Made by a program: the position numbers and the translations under genes | Source of the DNA: Mycolicibacterium rutilum | GTDB taxonomy: Bacteria; Actinomycetota; Actinomycetes; Mycobacteriales; Mycobacteriaceae | NCBI RefSeq assembly: GCF_900108565.1 | Contig: NZ_LT629971.1 | Span: 372,001 to 436,000 of the forward strand | Reading direction: 5' to 3' | Length of the DNA stretch: 64,000 bases | The notes under the pieces: model-generated | Told to the model about the DNA's origin: nothing | Database searches by the model: none | The model's input: the letters and a program-made list of their open reading frames with translations, nothing else | Shown here: positions 52,972 to 61,140 of the stretch, one piece after another | Numbering within the stretch: the stretch's first letter is position 1 | Layout: every line of letters starts with the position of its first letter

Positions 52972-53931
52972 TCAGCGCGCCGGGCAGCCGGCGGGCGGGG
53001 CGAACGAGTCGAGTGCGACCGAGCGGTGAAAGCGGACCAGTTTCTCGTACTCGATCCGGTTGCGCGCCAACGGAATCAGCTTCAGCTTGTCGGGCAGCAC
53101 CCGCCACGCCACCTGCAGCGCGCGGGTGTAGAGCTCGAACTCGCGTTCGTGGCGGGCGTCCCAGCCGAAGCCGGTGAGCTCGCGGACCCCGGGATGCAGG
53201 ATGCCGAACGAGCAGATTTTCACCACCCGGCCGGCGACGGGCCGCACCAGCAGCCACGGCGGCGTCAGCGCCAGGCGCACCGCGGGCGGGAGCATCAGCG
53301 TCGGCAGTGGCAGCTTGGTCAGCCTGTCAGTGACCCGGCGCAGGAACGGGTTGCCCTGCAGACCGGTGGCAACCATGTCGTCGTAGTACCGCACGGCCTC
53401 GGCATAGCTAGCGGGCAGTTTGGCGTTCTTGCCGGGCAGTTCCAGCGACCGGAAGGCCTCGAGCAGTTGCAGGTACGCGGCGTCCTTCTCGGCCGGCGTC
53501 ATGGTGATCCCGGTGCACGGGGTGAACGAGTTCAACACCACGAACAACCCGCTGACCGCGATCCAGTTCCACAGGTGCGGGTCGAGCGCGCTGTAGCGCA
53601 CGTCGGCGAAGGCCCCGGCGCCGCGGCCGCGGACCTCGCGGTGCAGCCGTTTGAGCCGCTCCCCCTCGGCCGCGCGGTCGTGCGGGTCACCCCAGATCGC
53701 CAGGAACGCCGAGAACCCGCTTCGCACCCCTCGATCAGCGAAGTTGGCCTCGAATCGGCCGGTCTTGTCGACCGCCGCGGCGACCGGGACCAGCGCCACC
53801 TCGTCGAAGGCCGCCGCGCCGAAGAATCCGCCGAACGTGCTGCCGCTGTGTTTGCGGAACTCGGCCATGACCTTCGGCCGCACGATCCCGGTTGTCCGCT
53901 GAACAGGTGGTGCTTCGGCTGTCTCGGTCAT
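52972..53931 (-). CDS. MpaB/rubber-oxygenase-like protein (DUF2236)
   Basis: A 319-residue DUF2236 protein. The family includes fungal MpaB and Latex clearing oxygenase Lcp, which use haem to cleave isoprenoid double bonds. Here GGFFGAAAFDEVALVPVAAA, SVNF-type loops and the NSFTPC segment mark the family. The ATG at 53931 has GGAGGCGAC directly upstream. Mycobacteria hold many paralogues of unknown substrate. It forms a unit with the TetR gene. Confidence 0.85.
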   Translation of the reverse strand: MTETAEAPPVQRTTGIVRPKVMAEFRKHSGSTFGGFFGAAAFDEVALVPVAAAVDKTGRFEANFADRGVRSGFSAFLAIWGDPHDRAAEGERLKRLHREVRGRGAGAFADVRYSALDPHLWNWIAVSGLFVVLNSFTPCTGITMTPAEKDAAYLQLLEAFRSLELPGKNAKLPASYAEAVRYYDDMVATGLQGNPFLRRVTDRLTKLPLPTLMLPPAVRLALTPPWLLVRPVAGRVVKICSFGILHPGVRELTGFGWDARHEREFELYTRALQVAWRVLPDKLKLIPLARNRIEYEKLVRFHRSVALDSFAPPAGCPAR

Positions 53932-53944
53932 GTCGCCTCCGCTC

Positions 53945-53975
53945 GTTGACACACAGACTATCGATCTGTGTCAAC
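53945..53975 (-). promoter_or_regulatory. TetR-type operator before the MpaB gene
   Basis: Perfect 9-bp arms GTTGACACA and TGTGTCAAC flank 13 bp; a further TGTCAA half site follows at 53977. On the minus strand the arm contains a TTGACA -35 element, and the palindrome ends 14 bp before the ATG. It starts right next to the menC stop codon. Confidence 0.7.
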
Positions 53976-53978
53976 GTG

Positions 53979-54935
53979 TCAATGGATCAGCGGCAGGCAG
54001 GCGGCGACCCGGTCGATCCACCACTGCCGCCGCTGCGGCGTCGCGGCCAGTGCCTCGAGCCGCGCCGGCTCGGGGACGACGGACGCGACCGGTAGATACC
54101 CATCATCGGGCCGGCGCGGCGCTGCGACGTCGTCGACGAACAGGCCGCCGGTGCCCAGTCCGCACGCGTGCTGCAGCCGCGGAAGCGCCGCGGCGGCGAG
54201 CAGTCCCCGGCCGATGCCGACCGCGGAGTCGAGCGCGCTGGAGACCACGATCGGGATGTCGATCTGCGCGGCGATGCGCAGCATCGCGTCGACGCCGCCG
54301 AGCGGGGCGACCTTGAGGACCGCGACGTCGGCGGCGTTCTCGCGGACCACCCGCAGCGGGTCGTCGGCCTTGCGGATGCTCTCGTCGGCGGCGATCGGGA
54401 CGTCCACCCGGCGCCGCAACTCGGCCAGTTCGGCGACCGTCGCGCAGGGCTGTTCCAGGTACTCGAGCGGGCCGTCGGCGGTCAAAGCCGTTGCGGCGGT
54501 TGCTGCTTCGTCGACGCTCCAGCCGCCGTTGGCGTCGACGCGCACGGTCGGCACGACGGCGCGGACCGCATCGACGCGGGCCACGTCGTCGACCAACGAC
54601 TGCCCGGGCTCGGCGACCTTGACCTTGGCGGTGCGCGCGCCGGGGAACCGGGCCAGCACCTCGGGCACCCGGTCGGCGGTCACGGCGGGCACTGTCGCAT
54701 TGATCGGGATCCGATCGCGCACGGTGGCGGGTGGCGGCTGGTAGGCCGCCTCCAACGCGGATGCCAGCCAGTGGGCGGCCTCGGGCGGCTCGTACTCGGC
54801 GAAGGCACCGAACTCTCCCCAGCCGGCCGGCCCGTCGATCAAGGCGACCTCGCGAACGGTGATGCCCCGGAACCGGACTCGCATCGGCAGCGCGACGACG
54901 TGCAGACGGTCGATGATCTCGTCGAGGTCCGGCAT
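53979..54935 (-). CDS. menC: o-Succinylbenzoate synthase MenC
   Basis: A 318-residue enolase-superfamily enzyme. Catalytic lysines are K104/K106 (KVKV) and K208 (VLKVAPLGG); metal ligands are D134 (VDANGGW), E161 (YLEQP) and D184 (AADES). It dehydrates SHCHC to OSB for menaquinone. The ATG at 54935 has GGGGGAGG 9 bases upstream; an ATG at 54944 would lie against that site. In M. tuberculosis menC is next to bpoC; here five genes separate them. Confidence 0.95.
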   Translation of the reverse strand: MPDLDEIIDRLHVVALPMRVRFRGITVREVALIDGPAGWGEFGAFAEYEPPEAAHWLASALEAAYQPPPATVRDRIPINATVPAVTADRVPEVLARFPGARTAKVKVAEPGQSLVDDVARVDAVRAVVPTVRVDANGGWSVDEAATAATALTADGPLEYLEQPCATVAELAELRRRVDVPIAADESIRKADDPLRVVRENAADVAVLKVAPLGGVDAMLRIAAQIDIPIVVSSALDSAVGIGRGLLAAAALPRLQHACGLGTGGLFVDDVAAPRRPDDGYLPVASVVPEPARLEALAATPQRRQWWIDRVAACLPLIH

Positions 54936-54971
54936 GGGGACCATCCTCCCCCGCGTCACAAATAAGTAAGA

Positions 54972-54984
54972 AAACCCAGGGTTT
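54972..54984. promoter_or_regulatory. 13-bp palindrome in the menC-MPTR divergent region
   Basis: AAACCCAGGGTTT lies in the AT-richer 112-bp space between the starts of menC and the MPTR protein. It may be an operator for either gene; no known regulator is recognised. Confidence 0.35.
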
Positions 54985-55047
54985 GGCAGATCCGAGACGG
55001 GGCACCTTTCAGTTACTTAACAATCCCTTCTCACGGCGAGGTGTGAA

Positions 55048-55950
55048 ATGCAGGTGTCCGTTCGTTCGTATGTGATCGCGGGTGTGTCGGTGGTTGCCGC
55101 CGGGTTCGTCTCGGCCGGACCCGCCGCCCCGCCCGCCACGCCGCCCGCGTCGGGTGCGCCCGCGGTGCTGGCCGCGGCGGTCTCGCCCGTCGTGCCCGCG
55201 CCGGCGCCTGCGCCATCACCGGGACCGGGGCTGGCTACCGCGGCCGCCGCCGACACCGGCACGGTCACCGCGCTCGCACCGGCCGCCGCGGATCGGCCGG
55301 GCATCCAGCTCAGCTTCCTCACCGGCACACCGCCGAATCTGGGAGCGGGCAACATCGGCGGATTCAACGCCGGCATCAACAACACCGGTGTGGCCAACAT
55401 CGGCAACAGCAACGAGGGCGACTTCAACATCGGCACCGACAACGTCGGTGACTTCAACATCGGCTCGGTCAACGACGGCGACTTCAACATCGGCTTCGGC
55501 AACCGCGGCGACTTCAACGTCGGGCTGAACAACGACGGGATCCGCAACTTCGGCGTCGGCAACCGCGGCTCGCTGAACCTCGGCGTCGGCAACGTCGGGA
55601 CGCTCAACGCGGGCTTCTTCAACACCGGCACCGGCAACGTCGGGTTCTTCAACACCGGCGACTACACGATCGGGATCGCCAACATCGGGTTGCGCTACGC
55701 GCCGCCCCGGGCGACGACGCCGGCCGACGAGCCAGACGTGACCGACGAACCGGACGTGACCGAGAACGCGGTCAGCACCTCGCGCAAGTCGACCTCGGGT
55801 ACGAACGCCGCGACAGCGGGTACCTCCACCTCGACGGCCGGCGCATCGACCGCGCGCGCCAAGGCGAACAACAACGCCACGAACGCGGACGACGACAAGC
55901 CCGCCGCCGCGAGCACCGACAAGCCGGACAACGACAGCAACGCTGACTGA
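55048..55950 (+). CDS. Exported MPTR/pentapeptide-repeat protein without PPE domain
   Basis: A 300-residue protein. The signal-like start (about 1-25) is followed by an Ala/Pro linker, then about 22 five-residue NxGxx units (NIGGF, NAGIN, NTGVA, NIGNS...) from residue 102 to about 214, the pattern of MPTR-type PPE proteins. A disordered acidic Thr/Ser/Asp tail ends it. There is no PE or PPE domain, so export would go through Sec or Tat rather than ESX. The repeats should form a beta-helix-like rod. AGGTGTGAA lies before the ATG. Confidence 0.8.
   Translation: MQVSVRSYVIAGVSVVAAGFVSAGPAAPPATPPASGAPAVLAAAVSPVVPAPAPAPSPGPGLATAAAADTGTVTALAPAAADRPGIQLSFLTGTPPNLGAGNIGGFNAGINNTGVANIGNSNEGDFNIGTDNVGDFNIGSVNDGDFNIGFGNRGDFNVGLNNDGIRNFGVGNRGSLNLGVGNVGTLNAGFFNTGTGNVGFFNTGDYTIGIANIGLRYAPPRATTPADEPDVTDEPDVTENAVSTSRKSTSGTNAATAGTSTSTAGASTARAKANNNATNADDDKPAAASTDKPDNDSNAD
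55351..55689 (+). repeat. Tandem 15-bp NxGxx-coding repeats
   Basis: About 22 consecutive 15-bp units with invariant AAC and GGC/GGG codons at fixed positions, coding the MPTR rod. Units such as GACTTCAACATCGGC recur. Confidence 0.85.
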
Positions 55951-55972
55951 CCCGACGAAGGAGAGATTTTCC

Positions 55973-56455
55973 GTGCAATCGAAGACGCTGATCCCATCGG
56001 CGGCGGCCGTGCTGGCCACCGGGGTCGTCGGCGGGCTGGCCAGCAGGCCCGCACAGTCCGGGTGGTTCAAGCGGTTGCGCAAACCGCCGTATCAACCTCC
56101 GCGGCAAGTGTTTCCGATTGTGTGGAACGCGCTCTACGCCGACATCGCGACGGTGTCGGCATCGACGCTCGACGAGCTGGAACGCCAGGGACGCACCGAG
56201 GAGCGGCGGCGCTACATCGCCGCCCTCGGCGCGAACCTGGTGCTCAACGCCAGCTGGTCGTGGCTGTTCTTCAACCAGCGCCGACTGGGCACCGCCGCGG
56301 TGGCCGCCGGCGTGCTGGCCGCCAGCAGCGCCGATCTGACCCGCCGCGCCACCGCGGCGCGCGGTAAGGCCGCAGCACCGCTGGCGCTGTATCCGCTGTG
56401 GTGTGCGTTCGCGACCGTGCTGTCCTCGCACATCTGGTTACTGAACCGCCGATGA
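55973..56455 (+). CDS. TspO/MBR-family membrane protein
   Basis: A 160-residue five-helix TspO relative: the WFKRLRKPPYQPP loop, WNALYADIA (usual W-x-x-LY) and LNASWSWLFF segments are present. TspO binds porphyrins and cholesterol. The GTG at 55973 has GAAGGAGAG upstream. Its stop overlaps the start of the SOUL haem-binding gene (ATGA). Confidence 0.88.
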   Translation: MQSKTLIPSAAAVLATGVVGGLASRPAQSGWFKRLRKPPYQPPRQVFPIVWNALYADIATVSASTLDELERQGRTEERRRYIAALGANLVLNASWSWLFFNQRRLGTAAVAAGVLAASSADLTRRATAARGKAAAPLALYPLWCAFATVLSSHIWLLNRR

Positions 56456-57063
56456 AGCTCTTCGAGATCCCCCGCCAGACCGTCGAGGGCGTGCTGTCGC
56501 TCGTCGGCATCCGCGTCGGCACCGAGGAACCGCACTACCTGTCGACGGAGCTGACCGGCCGCGTGCAGATCCGCCGATACGGCCCGCGGATCGCGGCCGA
56601 GACCACGGTCGAGGCCGACGAGGAACGCGCCCGCAACATCGGGTTCCGCCGCCTGGCCGGCTACATCTTCGGCGCCAACCACCGCAACGAGTCGATCGCG
56701 ATGACCGCGCCGGTCACCCAGAGCGACACGATCGCGATGACGGCGCCGGTCACCCAGAGCCGCGACGGGCACCGCTCCACCATCCGGTTCTACATGCCGT
56801 CGAAGTGGACCATGGACACGCTGCCCGCCCCCGACGACGACGCCGTGCGGCTGGTCCCGGTCCCCGGCGAGACGGTGGCGGTGCTGCGCTTCAGCGGCGA
56901 CCGCAGCCCGCGCACCGTCGAGTCACATACCGCCGAACTGCTCGAGGTGCTGCGCGCCAACGACATCGAGCCCACGGGTGCGCCCCAGGCCTGGTTCTAT
57001 GACCCGCCGTGGACGCTGCCGTTCCGGCGCCGCAACGAGATCGCCGTCGCGGTGAGCGCCTAG
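56452..57063 (+). CDS. SOUL-family haem-binding protein
   Basis: A 203-residue SOUL/HBP protein: YEIRRYGPR-like start (VQIRRYGPRIAAE), FRRLAGYIFGAN and the doubled IAMTAPVTQS segment common in bacterial members, then FYMPSKW. It is translationally coupled to TspO, suggesting a shared porphyrin or haem handling task. Confidence 0.88.
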   Translation: MKLFEIPRQTVEGVLSLVGIRVGTEEPHYLSTELTGRVQIRRYGPRIAAETTVEADEERARNIGFRRLAGYIFGANHRNESIAMTAPVTQSDTIAMTAPVTQSRDGHRSTIRFYMPSKWTMDTLPAPDDDAVRLVPVPGETVAVLRFSGDRSPRTVESHTAELLEVLRANDIEPTGAPQAWFYDPPWTLPFRRRNEIAVAVSA

Positions 57064-58629
57064 CTACACCGTCGCGCGGTCGCGGCCGTCCCAATACGGT
57101 TTGCGCAGGTCCTTTTTCAGGATCTTGCCGGTCGGGTTGCGGGGCAGCTCGTCGGTGATGTCGACGCTCTTGGGGCACTTGTAGGACGCCAGCCGCTCGC
57201 GGCACCACGTGATGATCTCGTCCTCGGTGGCCTCGCCCTCCACGGAGACCACGGCCTTGACGACCTCGCCCCACTTGTCGTCGGGCACCCCGATCACCGC
57301 GACGTCGACCACGGCCGGATGCTCGGCGACGACCCGCTCGACCTCGATCGAGTAGATGTTCTCCCCGCCCGAGATGATCATGTCCTTGAGCCGGTCCTCG
57401 ACGAAGATGTAACCCTCGGAGTCGATGCGGCCGATGTCACCGGTGCGAAACCAGCCGTCGGCGGTGATCGCCTCCGCGGTCGCCTCCGGCCTGTTGTGGT
57501 AGCCCTTCATCAACTGCGGTGTGCGGAACCACAATTCACCCTGCTGGCCGGTCGGCACGTCCTCGAGCGTGTCGGGATCGACCACCCGCACCTCGGCGTT
57601 CGGGATGACCCGCCCCGCGCTGACCAATCGTTCCTCGGTGCCCGAGCGGTGGTCCTCAGCCAGCAGCTGGCTGATCACCCCGCACACCTCGGTCAGACCG
57701 TAGACCTGGATGAAATCGGTGTTGGGCCAAGCCTTCAGCGCGGCGCGCAGCAGGGGCAGCGGCATCGGCGACGCCCCGTACACGAACGTCTTGAGCGCAC
57801 CGAACAGCTTGACCGCGTCCTCGCCGGCCTCGAGCACCTTGGCCAGCACGGCGGGCACCAGGAAGGTGCGGTTGGCCCCCTTGAGGATCGCGCCGGCCAG
57901 CGACGCCCCGTCGACCTCGCGGGTCATCACCGACGGCATCCCGTCGTAGATGCCGAACTGCACATAGGACGATCCGCCGACGTGGAACAGCGGCATGGAC
58001 ACCATGTTCTTGTCGCCCTCGTCGAACGTCCACGCGTGGTGGGCGTTGATGGTGTGCGCGATGAGGTTGGCCTGGGTGATCTGCACGCCCTTGGGACGTC
58101 CCGTCGTGCCCGAGGAGTACATGATGATCGCGACGTCGTCGGGCGTGACGTCGTCGTCGCGTCCCACCGGTTCCGACGCGGCCAGCAGCGCCTCGTACTC
58201 GTCGCCGTCACCACCCTCGGGAGTGAGCAGGATGATCTCCTCGACGGCGGTCAGCCGGTCGCGGATCTTGTCGATCGTCGGCGCGAAATCACGTCCGACA
58301 ATCATCAGCTTGGCGCCGGAATCGTTGATGACGTAGTCGAGTTCGTCGGCGGCCAACCGGAAGTTGAAGATCGCGTTCGCCGCACCCAGCGACGCCGCCG
58401 CGAGCGTCAGCTCGACGCATGCCGGGTGGTTCATGTCCAGAAAGGACACCACGTCGCCGCGCTTGATACCGCGCTGCTGCAGGGCACCCGCCAGCCGGCG
58501 CACCCGGTCGTTCCACTCGGCCCACGTCCAGGTGCGCTCGAAGTAGGTCATCGCTTCGCTGTCGGGCTTGGTTTCGGCCCAGTACGCGAGCCGTTCATCG
58601 AGGAACTGCGGCTCAGGCGGGTTCGACAT
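57064..58629 (-). CDS. Long-chain acyl-CoA/AMP ligase (FadD-type)
   Basis: A 521-residue ANL ligase: P-loop MYSSGTTGRPKG, YGLTE and the hinge GWFRTGDIGRID with C-terminal Lys in PTGKILKKDLR. It activates a carboxylic acid as acyl-CoA. The specific FadD number cannot be fixed. Its end lies one base from the SOUL gene's end; it follows the amidohydrolase by 31 bp on the same strand. Confidence 0.92.
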   Translation of the reverse strand: MSNPPEPQFLDERLAYWAETKPDSEAMTYFERTWTWAEWNDRVRRLAGALQQRGIKRGDVVSFLDMNHPACVELTLAAASLGAANAIFNFRLAADELDYVINDSGAKLMIVGRDFAPTIDKIRDRLTAVEEIILLTPEGGDGDEYEALLAASEPVGRDDDVTPDDVAIIMYSSGTTGRPKGVQITQANLIAHTINAHHAWTFDEGDKNMVSMPLFHVGGSSYVQFGIYDGMPSVMTREVDGASLAGAILKGANRTFLVPAVLAKVLEAGEDAVKLFGALKTFVYGASPMPLPLLRAALKAWPNTDFIQVYGLTEVCGVISQLLAEDHRSGTEERLVSAGRVIPNAEVRVVDPDTLEDVPTGQQGELWFRTPQLMKGYHNRPEATAEAITADGWFRTGDIGRIDSEGYIFVEDRLKDMIISGGENIYSIEVERVVAEHPAVVDVAVIGVPDDKWGEVVKAVVSVEGEATEDEIITWCRERLASYKCPKSVDITDELPRNPTGKILKKDLRKPYWDGRDRATV

Positions 58630-58660
58630 GGGGCGAGCCTAGCGAGCGGCGTGCTGCCTG

Positions 58661-60268
58661 TCAGTAGCCTTGCGAGTACACCTTTCGCCCGGCCAGGAAC
58701 GTGGACCGCACGTCGAGATCGGCGATGTCCTCCGGCGGCACGGTCCGCGGGTCGGCCGACAGCACCACCATGTCGGCGTACTTGCCCACCTCCAGCGAAC
58801 CGATCACGTCGTCGGCGAACAACTGGTAGGCGGCATCGAGGGTCTGCGCCCGGATCGCCTGCTCGACCGAGATCCGCTGCTCCGGCCCGATCACCCGGCC
58901 GCTGGGCGCGGTGCGGGTGGCGGCGACGGCGATGTTGCGCAGCGGCTCCTCCGGAGTGACCGGCGGATCGTTGTGCAGCGAGATCCGCATACCGGTGGCG
59001 ACCGCGGATCCACAAGGCATCCAACGGTTTCCGTGTTCGGCGCCGAACAAGCCGTCGACGATGATGTCGCCCCAGTAGTGGATCTGGTCGACGAACAGGC
59101 TGCAGGTGACCCCGAGATCGTGGGCGCGCCGCAGTTGGTCGTCGCGGATGGCGCCGACGTGTTCGAGCCGCAGCCGGTGATCCTCGCGCGGCCAGCGCCG
59201 CAACGCGTCCTCGTAGACGTCGAGGATGGTGTCCACCCCGGCGTCGCCCTGCACGTGGCAGGCCATCGGCCAGCCGTTCGGGAAGTAGGCGTGCACGATC
59301 TCGGTGAGCTGTTCGCGGGTGTAGTTGGCGTGGCCGCACGAGCCGGGTGCGACGCCGATGGTGCGGGTGGCGTCGGTGTCCAGGTACGGGAACGACAGGT
59401 CGATGTTGCCGATCCACGGTGAGCCGTCGACCCAGATCTTGATGCCGACCTGACGGAACAGGTCGTCACCGTTGTCCGGGGTCGCGTCGGTGTGCATCTG
59501 CGCGTTGGAGATCTCGTAGACCCGCAGCCGCACGGTCAGGTCGCCGCGCAGTTGGTCGACCACCGGGCGGAAGACCGGATCGAACGCCATCTCCGAGCAC
59601 GTCGTCAACCCGACCTGGTTGAGTCGGCGCAGTTCGGCGTGCAGCATCGCCGGATAGTCGGCGGGGTTGATGACACCGGCCAGCAGGCTGAACACCGCGG
59701 CGGTCTCCTCGGCGGTGCCGTCGAGGTCGCCGTCGGCGTCGCGGCCGTAGCGCGCGCCCTTGGGATCGGGGGTGTCGCGGGTGAGGTTGAAGCGGCGCGC
59801 GGCGGCGCTGTTGAAGAACGCCTTGTGGCCGGAGTTGTGCACGATCACCAGCGGGCTGTCGGGCGCGATCCGGTCGAGCCAGTCCAGGGTCGGTTCGGGT
59901 AAACCGTTCTGCAGCAGCGGATCCCAGCCGTTGAGGTAGGCACCCTCGGCGCCGCGGATACCGACTTCGGCGGTGATGGCGGCGACGACGAGGTCGGCGT
60001 CGGGCAGCGTGACCGGCCGGATGTCGACCATCCGGTCGGACAGCACGATCGCCTCCATCAGCGGATGGCCGTGCGCCTCGACGAGTCCGGGCAGCACGCA
60101 GCCGTCGATGTCGTGGACCTCGGTGTCCGGGCCGATCCAGGTGTCGACGTCGCTGCGGGCGCCGACCGCGACGATGCGGCCGCCGGACACCGCGAGCGCC
60201 TCGGCGGTCGGCAGCTTCTCGTCGACGGTCAGGATGGTTCCGCGCAGGACCAGGTCAGCGGCAGGCAC
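58661..60268 (-). CDS. Amidohydrolase 3 (YtcJ-like; Rv0552-type)
   Basis: A 535-residue metal-dependent amidohydrolase: metal motif GLVEAHGHP (H-x-H), carbamylated-Lys region GIKIWVDGSPWIG, HVQGDAGV and RLEHVG histidines, and the closing HNDPPV Asp. The family hydrolyses amide or formyl bonds. The GTG at 60268 agrees with homologues. It occupies the place of M. tuberculosis Rv0552 between fadD8 and menC. Confidence 0.9.
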   Translation of the reverse strand: MPAADLVLRGTILTVDEKLPTAEALAVSGGRIVAVGARSDVDTWIGPDTEVHDIDGCVLPGLVEAHGHPLMEAIVLSDRMVDIRPVTLPDADLVVAAITAEVGIRGAEGAYLNGWDPLLQNGLPEPTLDWLDRIAPDSPLVIVHNSGHKAFFNSAAARRFNLTRDTPDPKGARYGRDADGDLDGTAEETAAVFSLLAGVINPADYPAMLHAELRRLNQVGLTTCSEMAFDPVFRPVVDQLRGDLTVRLRVYEISNAQMHTDATPDNGDDLFRQVGIKIWVDGSPWIGNIDLSFPYLDTDATRTIGVAPGSCGHANYTREQLTEIVHAYFPNGWPMACHVQGDAGVDTILDVYEDALRRWPREDHRLRLEHVGAIRDDQLRRAHDLGVTCSLFVDQIHYWGDIIVDGLFGAEHGNRWMPCGSAVATGMRISLHNDPPVTPEEPLRNIAVAATRTAPSGRVIGPEQRISVEQAIRAQTLDAAYQLFADDVIGSLEVGKYADMVVLSADPRTVPPEDIADLDVRSTFLAGRKVYSQGY

Positions 60269-60419
60269 CCGGCCATCTTGGCAGCCGCCGCCGGTCGGTC
60301 TTGGGTTCTCCGATGAAAAAAGTCTGCGGCCCGTGTCGAATTCTGTGGGATCCCGTTCGACGTAGTGGTGAGGGCGCGAAAGATCGAGCCCCGACACCGT
60401 GAAAAAAGGAGACAGACCG

Positions 60420-60884
60420 ATGGCGCGTTACATGCTGATCATGCGGGTGGCCCCCGAGGCTGCGGCCGAGTTCGCCGAGGCCGACATCGACTTCAACGAG
60501 GTCATCGAGCAGATGGGCCGGTTCAACGAGGAACTCGTCAAGGCCGGTGTGCTGCTGGCCGGTGAGGGCTTGACCGGGCCCGAGGAGGGTTTCGTCGTCG
60601 ACTTCGACTCCGACCCGCCCGTCATCACCGACGGCCCGTACACCGAGGCCAAGGAGCTGTTCAACGGGTTCTGGATGATCGAGGTGTCCTCCAAGGAGGA
60701 GGCCAAGCAGTGGGCGCGCAAGATCCCGCTGGGCAAGGGCGTCAAGGTCGAGGTGCGACGGGTCTCGGAGACCAGCGATTTCCCGATGGACAATCCGTGG
60801 ATCAAGAAGGAGATCCAGTGGAAGGCCGAGCTCGCCGAGAAGATCGCGGCGCAGGCCCGCGCCGAGGCCGACAAGCTGGCCTGA
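60420..60884 (+). CDS. YCII/DGPF-family protein
   Basis: A 154-residue YciI-related protein: MARYMLIMR start, the DGPYTEAKELFNGFWMIEV DGPF signature and a charged helical tail. AAAAGGAGA lies before the ATG. Such proteins often pair with ECF sigma factors, none of which is near. Function unknown. Confidence 0.87.
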   Translation: MARYMLIMRVAPEAAAEFAEADIDFNEVIEQMGRFNEELVKAGVLLAGEGLTGPEEGFVVDFDSDPPVITDGPYTEAKELFNGFWMIEVSSKEEAKQWARKIPLGKGVKVEVRRVSETSDFPMDNPWIKKEIQWKAELAEKIAAQARAEADKLA

Positions 60885-60891
60885 GCCGCCG

Positions 60892-61140
60892 CTACTTGGC
60901 GCGGATCCGGATGGGTCCGCGCCAAGTCGCGTCGGGGTCGAGCACCTCGCCTTTCTGGGAGATCTCGACGTCGCCGCGACGCGCGAGGTCGCGCGCGGTG
61001 GCGCGGGCGTCGTCCATCAGGTCACGCCAGTCCGCACCGCCGACCGCGCGGGCGGCGTCGGACGGGCAGATTGTCTTGTCCGGGCCGCGTTCGCGCGACA
61101 ACTCCAGGATCGCTTCGCGCAGCCGCTGTTTCGTGCTCAC
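60892..61140 (-). CDS. DUF3253 family protein
   Basis: An 82-residue winged-helix-like DUF3253 protein (REAILELSRERGPDKTICPSDAARAVGG; ARRGDVEISQKGE; GPIRIR end). Its GTG overlaps the stop of the dioxygenase-like gene (GTGA), so it is coupled to it. Its last codons form one arm of the terminator shared with the convergent YCII gene. Confidence 0.82.
   Translation of the reverse strand: MSTKQRLREAILELSRERGPDKTICPSDAARAVGGADWRDLMDDARATARDLARRGDVEISQKGEVLDPDATWRGPIRIRAK
60894..60927. terminator. Bidirectional hairpin inside the DUF3253 3' coding end
   Basis: Perfect 12-bp arms ACTTGGCGCGGA (60894) and TCCGCGCCAAGT (60916) have a 10-nt loop. It lies 10 bp after the YCII stop and within the last 12 codons of DUF3253. 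Confidence 0.65.

Noticed and set aside
55351..55689. Regular short repeats that could suggest a CRISPR or satellite array.
   Set aside because: Period is 15 bp without spacers and stays in frame with the NxGxx protein repeat.
56695..56762. Doubled IAMTAPVTQS in the SOUL protein as a novel duplication.
   Set aside because: The doubling is a common trait of bacterial SOUL proteins as far as I recall, so it is not new.
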